In this document: positions 45,018-54,328 of the stretch, piece after piece
Layout of the letters: each line of letters starts with the position of its first letter
Numbering within the stretch: the first letter of the stretch is position 1
Assembly: GCA_963730065.1 (NCBI GenBank)
Contig: CAVSQL010000006.1
Location: 682,001-746,000, forward strand
Length of the DNA: 64,000 bases
Reading direction: 5' to 3'
Source of the DNA: UBA9676 sp963730065
Lineage (GTDB): Bacteria; Actinomycetota; Actinomycetes; Streptosporangiales; Streptosporangiaceae
Program-made: the position numbers and the translations under genes
Notes under the pieces: model-generated
What the model was told of the DNA's origin: nothing
The model's database searches: none
The model's input: only the letters and a program-made list of their open reading frames with translations

Positions 45018-45722
45018 TCACTCATCCAGGGCGGTTCCCCGGTCCGCGGTCGCGGGCCGTGCTTTAAGTGGTGGTTTCCGAATCGGGCGGCTTCCGGGAG
45101 CCACCTGAGCAAGCGGACCGGGGAACGCCGCCTCGGCCCGGGCGGTGAGCCCGGCAGCGCCCCGGCGCATGAGCAGCATCACGACGGTAACCATCACCGC
45201 AGCAACGGCGAGGCCGATGATGGTGATAAATGTGGACAGCCGGGCCAGCAACTGGCCGGCGGTGTAGGAGACGAACGTGTAGATCACCGCCCACGCCACG
45301 CCGCCGGCCACGTTGAACAGCGAGAACCGGCCCAAGCGCATCCGGTTTGTGCCGGCCAGGAACGCCGCACAGGTGCGCAGCACCGTCACGAAACGGCTGA
45401 AGAACACCACCTTGCCGCCATGGCGGTCAAAGACATACCAGCCGACCTTGATCTTGGCGTGGTCCAGACGGATCACCGGGCCCCACCGCAGCAACAGCCG
45501 GTGCCCGCCCTTGAGCCCGGCCAGGTAGCCGAGGTAGTCGCCGAGGATGGCGGCCACCGCCGCGAGCACAAGGATCAGCCACACCGACAGCCGATGGGTA
45601 TGGCCCGCGTAGGCGGCGGCCACGATCAGCGCCGTTTCCCCGGGCACCGGCACACCGATGTACTCGGCGGTGATGAGGCCGAATACGGCCAGGTAGCCGT
45701 AGGTGGGGACGAGGTGGCTCAC
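45018..45722 (-). CDS. DedA-family membrane protein
   Basis: About 234 residues from GTG 45722 (GTG 45752 would add ten). The DedA pattern is clear: EYIGVPVPGETALIVAA in the first re-entrant region, FDRHGGKVVFFSRFVTVLRTCAAFLAGTNRM with the essential Arg residues, and FNVAGGVAWAVIYTFVSYTAG. DedA proteins flip undecaprenyl phosphate or phospholipids and support membrane homeostasis. Confidence 0.9.
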   Translation of the reverse strand: MSHLVPTYGYLAVFGLITAEYIGVPVPGETALIVAAAYAGHTHRLSVWLILVLAAVAAILGDYLGYLAGLKGGHRLLLRWGPVIRLDHAKIKVGWYVFDRHGGKVVFFSRFVTVLRTCAAFLAGTNRMRLGRFSLFNVAGGVAWAVIYTFVSYTAGQLLARLSTFITIIGLAVAAVMVTVVMLLMRRGAAGLTARAEAAFPGPLAQVAPGSRPIRKPPLKARPATADRGTALDE

Positions 45723-46261
45723 CGGTCCCGCCGCTTCCCGCGGGCGGGACACCGTGCAAGCTTTGGCTCAGATCGTGCCACCAACGGCGCCCCTTGCCTG
45801 GGCCTCACGCAGATTGCCCGGCGCAGCCACTGCCGGCATCCACTTGCGCGGGAGAACAAACCGCCACCTAACTTCGAATGTTGCCCTGGTTTTCTCTCGG
45901 CTTTCTCTCGGCTTTCTATGAATTCCCTCTCACCCGAAGTCCGCACAGGCGGTCGCCGATGGCCGGGGTGGCCCGCCAACAGCAGCGTATGAGTGTACGC
46001 ATCCGCCTCACAGCGCTGGCGACGTTTCCGCCGCTCGCTTACCGGCATTACGCAGGTCACCTGCCTGCCAGCCGGTGTATACGATCCGCGATTGAGCTAC
46101 AACGATCCAGATAGACGGGCCGGGGTTGATCTCACAATTGGCGTCGTTCAAAGGCGTCCCGAGCCGCCCATCGCCCGGCGTGAAGCCGGAAAGCAGCCAG
46201 GGAAGTGTCGGCTACGATGCCGCTATGTCGCCGCATACCATCTGCTCGGGGGTGAGCTGAC
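45723..46261. other. Intergenic region with a short direct repeat
   Basis: About 540 bases without a convincing gene. An 11-base direct repeat TTTCTCTCGGC occurs back to back at 45891-45912, in a lower-GC patch. It probably holds the divergent promoters of the DedA gene and the next plus-strand pair. Confidence 0.45.
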
Positions 46262-46831
46262 GTGCGTGTGGGCGGGGAGTTGGTGGGCCGCTGGGGACTG
46301 GCCGTGCTGGCGGTGACCGGTGTGGCCGGGCTGGTGCTGGCCATTCACGGCTGGTCCGGGAGTGGCGCGAGCACCACCCCGCCGCTGGCCGGTGGTCCGC
46401 TGGGCGCTGCATCGGCCGCCCCCAGCGGAACGGTTCCCTCCCCCTCCCAGGCCACCTCGGCTGCGGGTGCGCCGGCGCCACCGGCGGCCAATTCGCCGGG
46501 CGCAGCGGGTTCGTCATCACCTGCGCCCGGGCCGTTGCTGAGTTCGGAGCCGTTCGCCAGCGTGGCTTACCAGATCTGGCCGGGAGCGGTCAGCAGTACC
46601 GCCCGCCAGGCACTCACCGGGCTGACCATCTCGGTTCACAATCGCGGCAGTGGTCTCGCGGTCACCGCGGCCGCGCGGGGTCGGGGCGCGGCGGCCACCC
46701 ACCTGTACCGCGGTGGCGTGCGCGTGTACGTGGTCGAGGCGTCCTTGGGTGACGATTCGGGCAACTCCGACTACAGCCTTGGTGACGACGGCCTCGTGGT
46801 CACCGACGCCCACGGGAGGATCATTCAGTGA
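46262..46831 (+). CDS. Uncharacterised membrane-anchored secreted protein
   Basis: A 189-residue protein starting with GTG. One N-terminal transmembrane or signal helix (WGLAVLAVTGVAGLVLAIHG) is followed by a 60-residue Ala/Pro/Ser/Gly-rich linker and a small C-terminal domain (SVAYQIWPGAVSST; LYRGGVRVYVVEASLGDDSG). I do not recognise the family. The stop overlaps the next start by four bases (GTGA). Confidence 0.7.
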   Translation: MRVGGELVGRWGLAVLAVTGVAGLVLAIHGWSGSGASTTPPLAGGPLGAASAAPSGTVPSPSQATSAAGAPAPPAANSPGAAGSSSPAPGPLLSSEPFASVAYQIWPGAVSSTARQALTGLTISVHNRGSGLAVTAAARGRGAAATHLYRGGVRVYVVEASLGDDSGNSDYSLGDDGLVVTDAHGRIIQ

Positions 46832-47367
46832 GCCAAAGCCGTCCGCGGCCGGCCCGCCCCTCCCAGCGCGGTTCCCGCGGCCACCGGCCGACCCCTGGCC
46901 GCCAGCAGCCGGCTAGCCACACCGCGGCCACGGCGGCACCGGCCAGTGTCCCCGTGCCCGCCGGCGCGTGGGACCTGCCGCGCCAAGCTGGCGCGCTGGC
47001 CGCGGAGTGGGCGCCGCCGGCCGCGCGTGTCCTGCTGGGCCTGGTGCTTGGCTGGTTCGGCTATCACGAGCTGGTCCAGCCCATGCTGTGGACCGGGTAC
47101 GTGCCCGTGCTGTCGCCGGGCTCATCGGTGGCCGTGCTCGCTGTGCTCGCCCATGGCTGGGTGCTGCTCATGCTGGCAGCTGCGCTGATAGCAGGGATAG
47201 CTACCAGGCTCGCTGCGGGAATCGCCGCCATCACCCTCGCGGAGATCGTGGTCTCGCTGACAGTCACGGCGGGCCTGTCTGACCTGGTGCTCCGCGATCT
47301 TGGCGTGCTCGGCCTGGCCATCTGCCTGACCGGAGTCACCCAGCAGCGCCTGGCGCTGCGCCGCTAG
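46828..47367 (+). CDS. DoxX-like membrane protein
   Basis: A 179-residue protein with a basic, Pro-rich N-terminus of about 50 residues followed by four helices, beginning AARVLLGLVLGWFGYHEL, a pattern seen in DoxX/DoxD-like proteins. Function is not determined. It is translationally coupled to the preceding secreted protein. Confidence 0.7.
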   Translation: MSQSRPRPARPSQRGSRGHRPTPGRQQPASHTAATAAPASVPVPAGAWDLPRQAGALAAEWAPPAARVLLGLVLGWFGYHELVQPMLWTGYVPVLSPGSSVAVLAVLAHGWVLLMLAAALIAGIATRLAAGIAAITLAEIVVSLTVTAGLSDLVLRDLGVLGLAICLTGVTQQRLALRR

Positions 47368-47779
47368 CCGCACCGCCCAAGACGAATCCCCCGGCGGCAC
47401 CGGGCGCGCGGTCTCCGGCAGTCACCCTCAGCAGCCAGCTTCGGCCGCGGGCTATGCCGTAGCGCGGCCATGAGAATCAGCTCGCAGAAACCACTGACCG
47501 CGTGCAGGCCCCGCGGCGGACGCCTCATGACACCTCTTCGCGACTCCCTGTAGGACTCTGCCGGGCAGGCCAAAAGGCAGGCCGACCCTCTCAGTCACCG
47601 GCTCATGGGCGCGCAGAATGCCCAAATATGGATGGCCAGCGCCTTGGCCGAAATTGCGCCGACGGCCGCGCATATCGGCGGCTATACGCGCGGCGGCAGC
47701 TCACTAGCTGGCCACGCTCTGTGATCGTTTCGGCCGACGAGAGCCACAGGACCAGGCGCCGGTCTGGTATGAAGCCGTC
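47368..47779. other. Intergenic region, no gene seen
   Basis: About 410 bases; short frames lack domains and start signals. Confidence 0.4.
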
Positions 47780-48223
47780 ATGTGGGTTGCCATGAGCGCT
47801 GCCGGGCGGGAGGAGTTCCTTGCCGGCGTGCGTGTCGGCGTGCTGAGCGCGGCAATAGGCACCGTGGGCCAGACGCTGGCCGTCCCGGTCTGGTATAGCT
47901 ACCAGCCGGGCGGGCTGCTGACGGTGCTGACTGGCCGCCGGTCGCGCAAGGCCGCGGCGATCCGCGCCGCTGGCCGGTTCGGGGTGTGCGTGCAGGACGC
48001 CAGCCCGCCCTACCGCTATGTCAGCGTCGAGGGGCCGGTCGTCAGTGAGGAGGAGCTCGATCCCGCCGAGCGGCTGGCGATGGCCCGCCGCTACCTTGGC
48101 GCGGCGGGCGGTGACCAGTACGTCGCCGACAACCCGGACCCCGGGCGGGAGAACGTGGCGTTCCGGATGCGCCCGGAGCACTGGCTCAGCCAGGATCAGG
48201 GCAAGGGACTAGCCAAAGGATAG
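47780..48223 (+). CDS. PPOX/FDOR split-barrel flavin (or F420) oxidoreductase
   Basis: A 147-residue protein. The reading MSAAGREEFLAGVRVGVLS, followed by PVWYSYQPGGLLTVLTGRRSRKAAAIRAAGRFGVCVQ, matches the pyridoxamine-5'-phosphate-oxidase-like split-barrel family, which in actinobacteria uses FMN or F420. ATG 47792 (four codons in) fits the family start better; no clear ribosome-binding site helps. Substrate unknown. Confidence 0.82.
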   Translation: MWVAMSAAGREEFLAGVRVGVLSAAIGTVGQTLAVPVWYSYQPGGLLTVLTGRRSRKAAAIRAAGRFGVCVQDASPPYRYVSVEGPVVSEEELDPAERLAMARRYLGAAGGDQYVADNPDPGRENVAFRMRPEHWLSQDQGKGLAKG

Positions 48224-48410
48224 TGCTACCCGCTGGCATCATCCGGTGTGCCGTCATGCCGGGTATGCGCCGCTGTGCGCACGGAAAGCACCCCAAGCGC
48301 CGCCCATAAGGCGGCTACGGGTATCCCTGCCGAGGCTCAGCGTTACGGATGCCAGTCCTGGGGCCGGGGATAGCGTCGCGTGTGGTGAACAACAATGCCG
48401 TCCACGGAAC

Positions 48411-49580
48411 TCAGGCGAACGCCGCGTAGGCTGCCGCCTGGATGTCGCGGTGGACCTGCGGTGGGTCTGGGCTTTCGAACATGCGCTGGGTGAGCACGAT
48501 CACGGTCAGGTCCTGGGTCGGGTCAACCAGCCAGGACGTGCCCAGTCCGCCGTCCCAGCCGAACGCGCCGCTGTCGTAGACCGCCTGGCAGAACCCCCAG
48601 GACCGGCCGTCGAAGAATCCCGGCAAAAGGCCCCCGCGGGCCTTTTGCGCCGGGGTCAGCTGGTCGGTGGTCATGGCCCACACCGCGTCGGCTGGCAGGA
48701 CCGGCGCCCCGCCGCGCAGCAGCATCTGGGCGAAGGCGAGCAGGTCGTCAGCAGTCGACACCAGCCCGGCCGCCCCATCACCAAACACTGGCGGGCGGCT
48801 CCACTTGCCACCGGGCTCATCCAGTACCACCAGCCCGCCCGGGGTGGGCTGGTAGGCCGTCGCCAGGCGCTCGGTCTGCGCCGTCCAGAACCCGGTGTCG
48901 CGCATACCGAGCGGCTCGAAGATCCGGGTTGTGAGCACCTCGCTGAATGGCTGCCCGGCTGCCCGCGCCACCAACACGCCCAGCACCTGGGCGCCGGTGT
49001 TGTACATCCAGCGCTCGCCGGGCTGGGCGAGCAGCGGCAGGCTGCCCAGGGCCGCGATCCAGGTGTCCGGGTCTGGCGGCACGGGCGGATCGGGCGGGCC
49101 GATCGTCGCCAGCCGCAGCTCACCGGTGGCCGCCACGACCGGCCACGGCTGGGCCGAGGCGAACATCTCGCCCACCATGCCGAAACCGAACGTGAACGTC
49201 AGCAGGTCGCGGACAGTGATCGCACGGGCCGCCGGCACGGTGTCGTCCAACGGGCCATCCATCGACCGCAGCACCCTGCGGCCGGCCAGCTCGGGCAGCA
49301 GCCGGTCCACCGGCTCATCCAGCCCGATCAGTCCCTCAGAGGCCACGGCGAGCGTGACCGCCGCGGTGATGGGCTTGGTCGTCGAGGCGATCCGGAAGAT
49401 CGAGTCACGGGCCACCGGGGGGCCGCCCACCGCCAGCCTTCCCAGCGCCTCGACATGCACCTGGCCGCCGCGGGCCACCAGCGCCACCAGGCCGGGGACC
49501 TTCTCATCACCCACGTGACCCTCGGCCGCCGCGTGCAGCCCTTTCAATCCTGCCGCCGTCAGCCCGGCCGCCGAATCCAT
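48411..49580 (-). CDS. Serine hydrolase, beta-lactamase/esterase (class C-like) family
   Basis: A 389-residue protein. The nucleophile motif S-x-x-K is in RIASTTKPITAAV, the Tyr motif in RWMYNTGAQVLG, and the third element near GWDGGLGTSWLVDP. No export signal is seen, so it is probably a cytoplasmic esterase or beta-lactamase-like hydrolase rather than a penicillin-binding protein. ATG 49580 follows GAGGAGG at a seven-base spacing and is chosen over GTG 49583. Confidence 0.88.
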   Translation of the reverse strand: MDSAAGLTAAGLKGLHAAAEGHVGDEKVPGLVALVARGGQVHVEALGRLAVGGPPVARDSIFRIASTTKPITAAVTLAVASEGLIGLDEPVDRLLPELAGRRVLRSMDGPLDDTVPAARAITVRDLLTFTFGFGMVGEMFASAQPWPVVAATGELRLATIGPPDPPVPPDPDTWIAALGSLPLLAQPGERWMYNTGAQVLGVLVARAAGQPFSEVLTTRIFEPLGMRDTGFWTAQTERLATAYQPTPGGLVVLDEPGGKWSRPPVFGDGAAGLVSTADDLLAFAQMLLRGGAPVLPADAVWAMTTDQLTPAQKARGGLLPGFFDGRSWGFCQAVYDSGAFGWDGGLGTSWLVDPTQDLTVIVLTQRMFESPDPPQVHRDIQAAAYAAFA

Positions 49581-49998
49581 CACCTAGCCTCCTCGCCTGC
49601 ACCAGCGCCGCCCGCACGCCGCCTCAAGCACTACGACATCACCCAAAGAAGAAAATCATCGCCCCGGCCCCCAGCGACCCGTCCGGATTCTGCCGGGCAG
49701 GGCGAGGGTGGCTGCGTCAGAGTGCAGCCCACGGCAAGCGCCCCGGCACCGGTAACCAGCTGCGGGCTACAGCCCGGGCCCTACGCCCCCAAGAGCGCGC
49801 AGACCAGCCCGTTCTGTGCCTCCGCCGCAGGCCCCCGGCTGAGCGCAACCCCCGCGCCGAACGGCGCGTCGGCTTTACCGTCCGCAACTTGTGGACGGCG
49901 ACCCCACCGTCGGTCTACCGCGAGGTCCAGCGCGCTGAGCGGGTGGCGAGGCAGCTGGCCTGCAAGAGGTTTGACCAGATGGCAGGAGAACTGAAAGC
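49581..49998. other. Divergent intergenic region
   Basis: About 420 bases between the serine hydrolase and the plus-strand cNMP/TrxR gene. It should contain promoters for both. No gene seen. Confidence 0.4.
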
Positions 49999-51816
49999 GT
50001 GACAGCGATGAATGAACTGTCGCGTACCGGCGCCGCGCCCTGGGCCGGGCGCGGCTCTGTGTTCAGCCAGGCCGGCCTGGCCCGGCCGGTGGCCTGGGCC
50101 ACTCCGGATGATCTGGATCGGCTGCGCGCCAGCCACGGACGCAGACAGCTGGGCAGACCGCTGGTGCCGACCAGCGTGGCATCGCCGCGGCTGGGCGATG
50201 AGCTGTTCGCCCGGCTTCTGTCCTATGGCACGCCGCAGGAGATTGAGCGGGGCGATGTCCTGTTCCGTCCGGGCGACGAAGATACAGATCTGATCGTGGT
50301 CGCCCGGGGTTCGGTGGAGGTTGTCCGGACGGCGACCGCTGACGTGCCCGCCGCGACCGTCGCGGTGGTTGATGGGGGCGGCTTTGTTGGGGAGCTGAAT
50401 CTGCTGACCGGGCAGAACGTCTACCTCTTGTGCCGGGCGCGGGAGGCCGGGACGATCTACCGGGTGTCGCCGGTGCGCCTGCGGCAGCTCATGGCCACCG
50501 ACGTCGAACTGTCCGACATTGTGTTCAAGGCGCTGATCGCCCGCCGGGAGCTGCTGCAGCGCAGCACCGCCGCCCTGGCGGTGGAGATCGTCGGCGGCGC
50601 CAGGTCTGCGGCGGCGCTGGCGCTGCGGACGTACGCCGGCCGGCAGCGCCTGATCCACCTGTGGTTCGACGCCGGCACCCCCGCGGGCCGGGCCATGATG
50701 GAATCCTCCGGCCTGACCGAGGACGACTTGCCCGCCGTCGTCATGCCCGGTACCACGCTGAAACAGGCCACGCCGGGCGGGCTGGCCGACAAGCTCGGCC
50801 TGTCCTACCGTCGTTCGTCCACCAAGCCGGTTGACGTCACGATCGTCGGCGCGGGCCCGGCCGGCCTGGCGGCCGCGGTCTACGGGGCGTCCGAGGGCCT
50901 GGACACCGTGCTGCTGGACGCCGTCGGCACCGGCGGGCAGGCCGCGGCCAGCTCCCGGATCGAGAATTACTTCGGCTTCCCGTTCGGTCTTTCCGGCGCG
51001 GATCTGACCGGCCTGGCCGTGCTCCAGGCGCTGAAGTTCGGAGCCCAGCTGGCCAGCCCTTGCGAGGCGGTCAAGCTTGACACCGGCCGGAACGGCGACC
51101 TGCTCCGCCTGTACCTGCAGGGCGGGGAGGTCATCGACAGCAAAGCCGTCGTCATCGCGACCGGCGCCCGCTACCGGGCACTGCCGCTGGAACGCTGGCC
51201 TGACTTCGAGGGCGCCGGTATCTACTACGCGGCCACCGAACTCGAAGCCCGGGGGTGCACGGGCAGCCCGGTCACGGTGATCGGCGGCGCGAACTCCGCG
51301 GGTCAGGCGGCGCTGTACCTGGCCGGGCGAGGCAGTGAGGTCTCACTGGTCGTCCGCGGCCCGGACATCGCGACCGAGATGTCGGCCTATCTCGTCGACC
51401 GGCTGCAAGCCCACCCGCGGGTCACGGTGCGGTGCCGGAGCGAGGTTACCCGGCTGGATGGCGGCGACTTCCTCCAGGAAGTCAGCATCACCGACCGGAC
51501 GACCGACAGCACGCAAGCCCAGCCGTGCTCGGGCTTGTTCTGCTTCATCGGCGCCGAACCCGCCACGAGCTGGCTGACCGGGATCGCTACCGGGGACGAT
51601 GGGTTCATCCGGACCGACGTTCAGCTGAACGACGACGACCTCGGGCCGGCCTGGGCCGGCTTCGGGCGGCGGCCGCTTCCGTTCGAGACCAGCATCCCGG
51701 GCGTGTTCGCGGTCGGCGACGTTCACTCCGGCTCGATGAAGCGGGTCGCCGCAGCTACCGGCGAGGGCGCTAGCGCGATCGCCTCAGTCCACAAGGCCAT
51801 CAGCGCGCTCGTCTAA
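49999..51816 (+). CDS. Cyclic-nucleotide-binding / thioredoxin-reductase-like fusion lacking the CxxC
   Basis: A 605-residue, three-part protein. About residues 60-170 form a cNMP-binding fold (RGDVLFRPGDEDTDLIVV; FVGELNLLTGQNVYLL); the canonical Arg of the phosphate cassette is missing. About 190-270 look like a thioredoxin-like segment without a CxxC. About 275-605 are a TrxR-type flavoprotein: FAD motif IVGAGPAGLAAAVYG, GTGGQAAASSRIENYFGFP, NAD(P) motif VIGGANSAGQAALYL and C-terminal FAVGDVHSGSMKRVA. The redox CxxC expected near GIYYAATELEARGC is replaced by Ala-containing sequence, so it cannot reduce thioredoxin by the usual route. It may be a ligand-sensing NAD(P)H oxidase; that is inference. 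Confidence 0.88.
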   Translation: MTAMNELSRTGAAPWAGRGSVFSQAGLARPVAWATPDDLDRLRASHGRRQLGRPLVPTSVASPRLGDELFARLLSYGTPQEIERGDVLFRPGDEDTDLIVVARGSVEVVRTATADVPAATVAVVDGGGFVGELNLLTGQNVYLLCRAREAGTIYRVSPVRLRQLMATDVELSDIVFKALIARRELLQRSTAALAVEIVGGARSAAALALRTYAGRQRLIHLWFDAGTPAGRAMMESSGLTEDDLPAVVMPGTTLKQATPGGLADKLGLSYRRSSTKPVDVTIVGAGPAGLAAAVYGASEGLDTVLLDAVGTGGQAAASSRIENYFGFPFGLSGADLTGLAVLQALKFGAQLASPCEAVKLDTGRNGDLLRLYLQGGEVIDSKAVVIATGARYRALPLERWPDFEGAGIYYAATELEARGCTGSPVTVIGGANSAGQAALYLAGRGSEVSLVVRGPDIATEMSAYLVDRLQAHPRVTVRCRSEVTRLDGGDFLQEVSITDRTTDSTQAQPCSGLFCFIGAEPATSWLTGIATGDDGFIRTDVQLNDDDLGPAWAGFGRRPLPFETSIPGVFAVGDVHSGSMKRVAAATGEGASAIASVHKAISALV

Positions 51817-52313
51817 CGACAGAAATCCCCGGGACCTCCACCTCGAGAGCTCTGGAACCCGCCGGTCGCTACTGCTTCATCCGAGGTTCCACCTGCCACC
51901 CCAAATCAACGCATCCGCCTCCGGTCAAGTGCCAGCGGCACTATCTCTGCGTTATCTGCACAGAGCGAGCCGCACAGAATCAGATCGTTTGCGTTCGGCC
52001 ACGTAGGCAAGCGGTCTGGCTTAGCCCGATGCCGGTCAGCAGCCGGTCGGTGCCCAGCACGCGAGTAGGTATTCGCATCAACGCATGACGATGCGCACAT
52101 TAAACGCGCGCCATTCGGCAGATTCAGACGACACGGATGCAGGATGGCCGGATGTATGCGTCCCAGAGGATGAGCGCAGGGAAGCTGTCAGCGGCCGGGA
52201 ACGATCGGTTGCGGCGGTGTGCGCTCAGTGATCGTCCTCCTGGCGCAGCTGCCACTGGCTGTAGTCGGTCAAGACGACGTCCAGCATTCTGGCTGGGCAC
52301 CAGAACTGTCGTG
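51817..52313. other. Intergenic region, no gene seen
   Basis: About 500 bases of slightly lower GC behind the cNMP/TrxR gene. Frames on both strands are short and lack domains. Confidence 0.4.
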
Positions 52314-52676
52314 TCAGCTCCCACCGGTCATCGTCAGCGGGTCGAGTCCAAGTCGCTCCTTAACCTCCTGGCGGAAGGCGCCCGGGTCGCCGCCCTTGTA
52401 GAACAGCAACTGCCCGTCCGGGTACAGCTCGGCCATGATCGCACGCGTGATCGCGAACGACTCACCGTCGGCCATCACCACGTCCCTCAGCGCGATCACC
52501 TGCCGGTGTGCCCCCACGGCCGCGAACCCGTACCGCCCGGCCGCTGCGACCTCCAGCACCCCGTCTGCTGCTGAGCCCTGCCGTGCGTACTGCGTCGCCC
52601 GCTGGCTGTCCAAGGCCGTGAACTGGATCATCCACAGCCCCGGCCGGTACTCACGCTCGCCGGCGTCCTGGCCCAT
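52314..52676 (-). CDS. Uncharacterised small protein
   Basis: About 120 residues from ATG 52676. Not recognised. The body YRPGLWMIQFTALDSQRATQYA and LYPDGQLLFYKGGDPGAFRQEV looks protein-like rather than a shadow. The frame continues upstream but overlaps another candidate on the opposite strand. It sits in a rearranged stretch, so it may be a fragment. Confidence 0.45.
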   Translation of the reverse strand: MGQDAGEREYRPGLWMIQFTALDSQRATQYARQGSAADGVLEVAAAGRYGFAAVGAHRQVIALRDVVMADGESFAITRAIMAELYPDGQLLFYKGGDPGAFRQEVKERLGLDPLTMTGGS

Positions 52677-52934
52677 GTGCCTGCCGCCTTCAGGCAACTG
52701 GAGGCCAATCTGGCCCGTGTCAGCGCCGAGAAGGCTGCGGCCGAAGCAGGCCTCCAGGCCGAGACAACACAACTGGCAGCCATGAATGCGCTCGCGCAGC
52801 GAGCCGCCCAGAGGGTCGGCAGCTGTCCAAGCTGCGGCCAGCAGATCACCGGTCACGACCTGCTAGCCACCGGTCAGTGCGGGACGTGCGGCCGCTACGG
52901 CTGCGCTACTGCTGGGCGAGTGAACTGGACCTGA
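52677..52934 (+). pseudogene. Fragment of a coiled-coil zinc-ribbon protein
   Basis: Eighty-five residues: a helical, Ala/Glu-rich stretch (QLEANLARVSAEKAAAEAGL) followed by two Cys pairs (CPSCGQ and CGTCGR), as in a zinc ribbon. The start abuts the oppositely oriented frame at 52676 with no spacing or ribosome-binding site, and the sequence after the last Cys pair is unlike any family. It appears to be cut off on the right by the methyltransferase fragment. Confidence 0.5.
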
Positions 52935-53056
52935 TGGTCCGGCTGGCCGGTCTGCGGCTGCGGGAGCGCTACCAGGACTGGGACCGCGGCCCGTTCACCG
53001 GGGAGAGCCAGGACCACATCTCGGTCTACGAGGTCACCGCAGCGCCTGGCGGATGA
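52877..53056 (+). pseudogene. C-terminal fragment of a class I methyltransferase
   Basis: A short plus-strand frame reads ASELDLMVRLAGLRLRERYQ, then DWDRGPFTGESQDHISVYEV and stops at 53056. This resembles the closing segment of common actinobacterial SAM methyltransferases. The catalytic part is absent, and the reading overlaps the end of the zinc-ribbon fragment in another frame, so a deletion joined two broken genes here. Confidence 0.65.
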
Positions 53057-53738
53057 ACGTGGCCACGGCGACCGGCTTCGCGATGAACGCGGTGTGCGAG
53101 CCGTCAATGGTGTCGGTCGTGGCGCCCATCCGCTGCGCCATGAACCGTTCCGCGTCCGGCGAGATCGCGTTGTCGTGCTCGGAGACCAGGAACCAGGACG
53201 GCTTGCTCTTCCAGCCCGCCGCGGTGGCGTTCTCGTTGAGCGCCGCGGCCGAGAGCGGGCGCTGGGTCGCGAACATGACATCGGCCATGTCCACCGGCAC
53301 GTCGGCGCAGAACGTCTCCCGGAACCCGTCCTTCTGGACGTACAGGTCGGGACCGCCCGCGGCGCCGGGCGCGTCGTAGGGGGTCGGGGCGGCCGTCTTG
53401 GCGAGCAGGGGCGGCGGGAACGGCTGCTGCACGCTCGCGCAGCTCTCGCCCACCTCCAGCCCGAACGCCGCGAGAAAGACCAGGCCGGTCACGTTCTCCA
53501 GGCCGGCCGACGCCTGGCCGATCACGGCGCCTCCATAGGAATGCCCGACCAGCACGACCGGGCCGTCGATGGCCTTGACCACGTCGCTGACGACGCTGGC
53601 GTCGAAAGCGACGCCTCGCAACGGGTTCGGCGGGGCGAGCGCCGTGTGGCCGGCGCTCTCGAGCTCGCGGATCACTCCCGCGAACCCGGACGCGTCGGCG
53701 AAGGCGCCGTGGACGAGGACGACGGTGGGACCAGGCAT
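53034..53738 (-). CDS. Alpha/beta hydrolase
   Basis: A 234-residue protein: VVLVHGAFADASGF (oxyanion loop), nucleophile elbow VLVGHSYGGAVIG with the Ser, and late SEHDNAISP and DGSHTAF carrying the likely Asp and His. Family members hydrolyse esters or related bonds; substrate unknown. ATG 53738 follows GAGGAG at a suitable distance. Its stop overlaps that of the methyltransferase fragment. Confidence 0.9.
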   Translation of the reverse strand: MPGPTVVLVHGAFADASGFAGVIRELESAGHTALAPPNPLRGVAFDASVVSDVVKAIDGPVVLVGHSYGGAVIGQASAGLENVTGLVFLAAFGLEVGESCASVQQPFPPPLLAKTAAPTPYDAPGAAGGPDLYVQKDGFRETFCADVPVDMADVMFATQRPLSAAALNENATAAGWKSKPSWFLVSEHDNAISPDAERFMAQRMGATTDTIDGSHTAFIAKPVAVATFIRQALR

Positions 53739-54287
53739 GGGGTTCTCCTCGGGGCTGGAGAGGCGGCCCCAACGACGTTACGTCACCGGACCCGAGCGAG
53801 TCGGCCCAGGGGTGCGCCGCCCGGCACGTAACCGGTTGTTCTGTGCCGCTCAACCGCCATGCGACCACCACCTGCAAGCGGTACCGAGTCGGCAGGGAGG
53901 CCGCCTCAGGATTGGGTCAAGCGCTTGGCCCGCCACCTCCGATGAGATTGCCGATAGCGAATGTGCATGCTGATCGGCGCATAGGCATGTGCAAGAGCAA
54001 CGTCCTCTATTCGGCAGATCCGGGCGCCGGTCAGCCGCTGGGTCTGCGCGTAGATCACCTGGTTCGGCGCGGCGCGGGACGGCCACCTCCGCGACAAGGT
54101 CGCCGCCCATATCGACGGCGGCGCTGCGCGCCTCACCGAAGCCCGGGTGTCGATCATGCAGCGTAAGACGAATTGCCGGGCGGACGCCTTCGCTGCGGAG
54201 CGTCGGCGGGCTGCGCCCTATACGCGCCCGGACAAGATCTCTGCGAGCATGTTTCCGCTGGTCAGGGCCATGCACAGCAACCCTCTC
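53739..54287. other. Left arm of the second att-like site and upstream flank
   Basis: About 550 bases without a gene. From about 54208 (GGGCTGCGCCCTATACGCGC) to the tRNA fragment, the sequence resembles the stretches at 35053 and 61907. Confidence 0.65.
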
Positions 54288-54328
54288 CCGGAGCCGTGAG
54301 CGCAGGTTCGAATCCTGTCGGGGGCACT
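54288..54328 (+). repeat. tRNA-Arg 3' fragment (att-like site 2)
   Basis: Forty-one bases identical to the tRNA from the anticodon loop to the base after the discriminator (CCGGAGCCGTGAGCGCAGG onward). Not a functional tRNA. Confidence 0.93.

Noticed and set aside
45986..46001. Small hairpin GCGTA/TACGC in the DedA upstream region
   Set aside because: A five-base stem is expected by chance at this GC content and has no supporting context.
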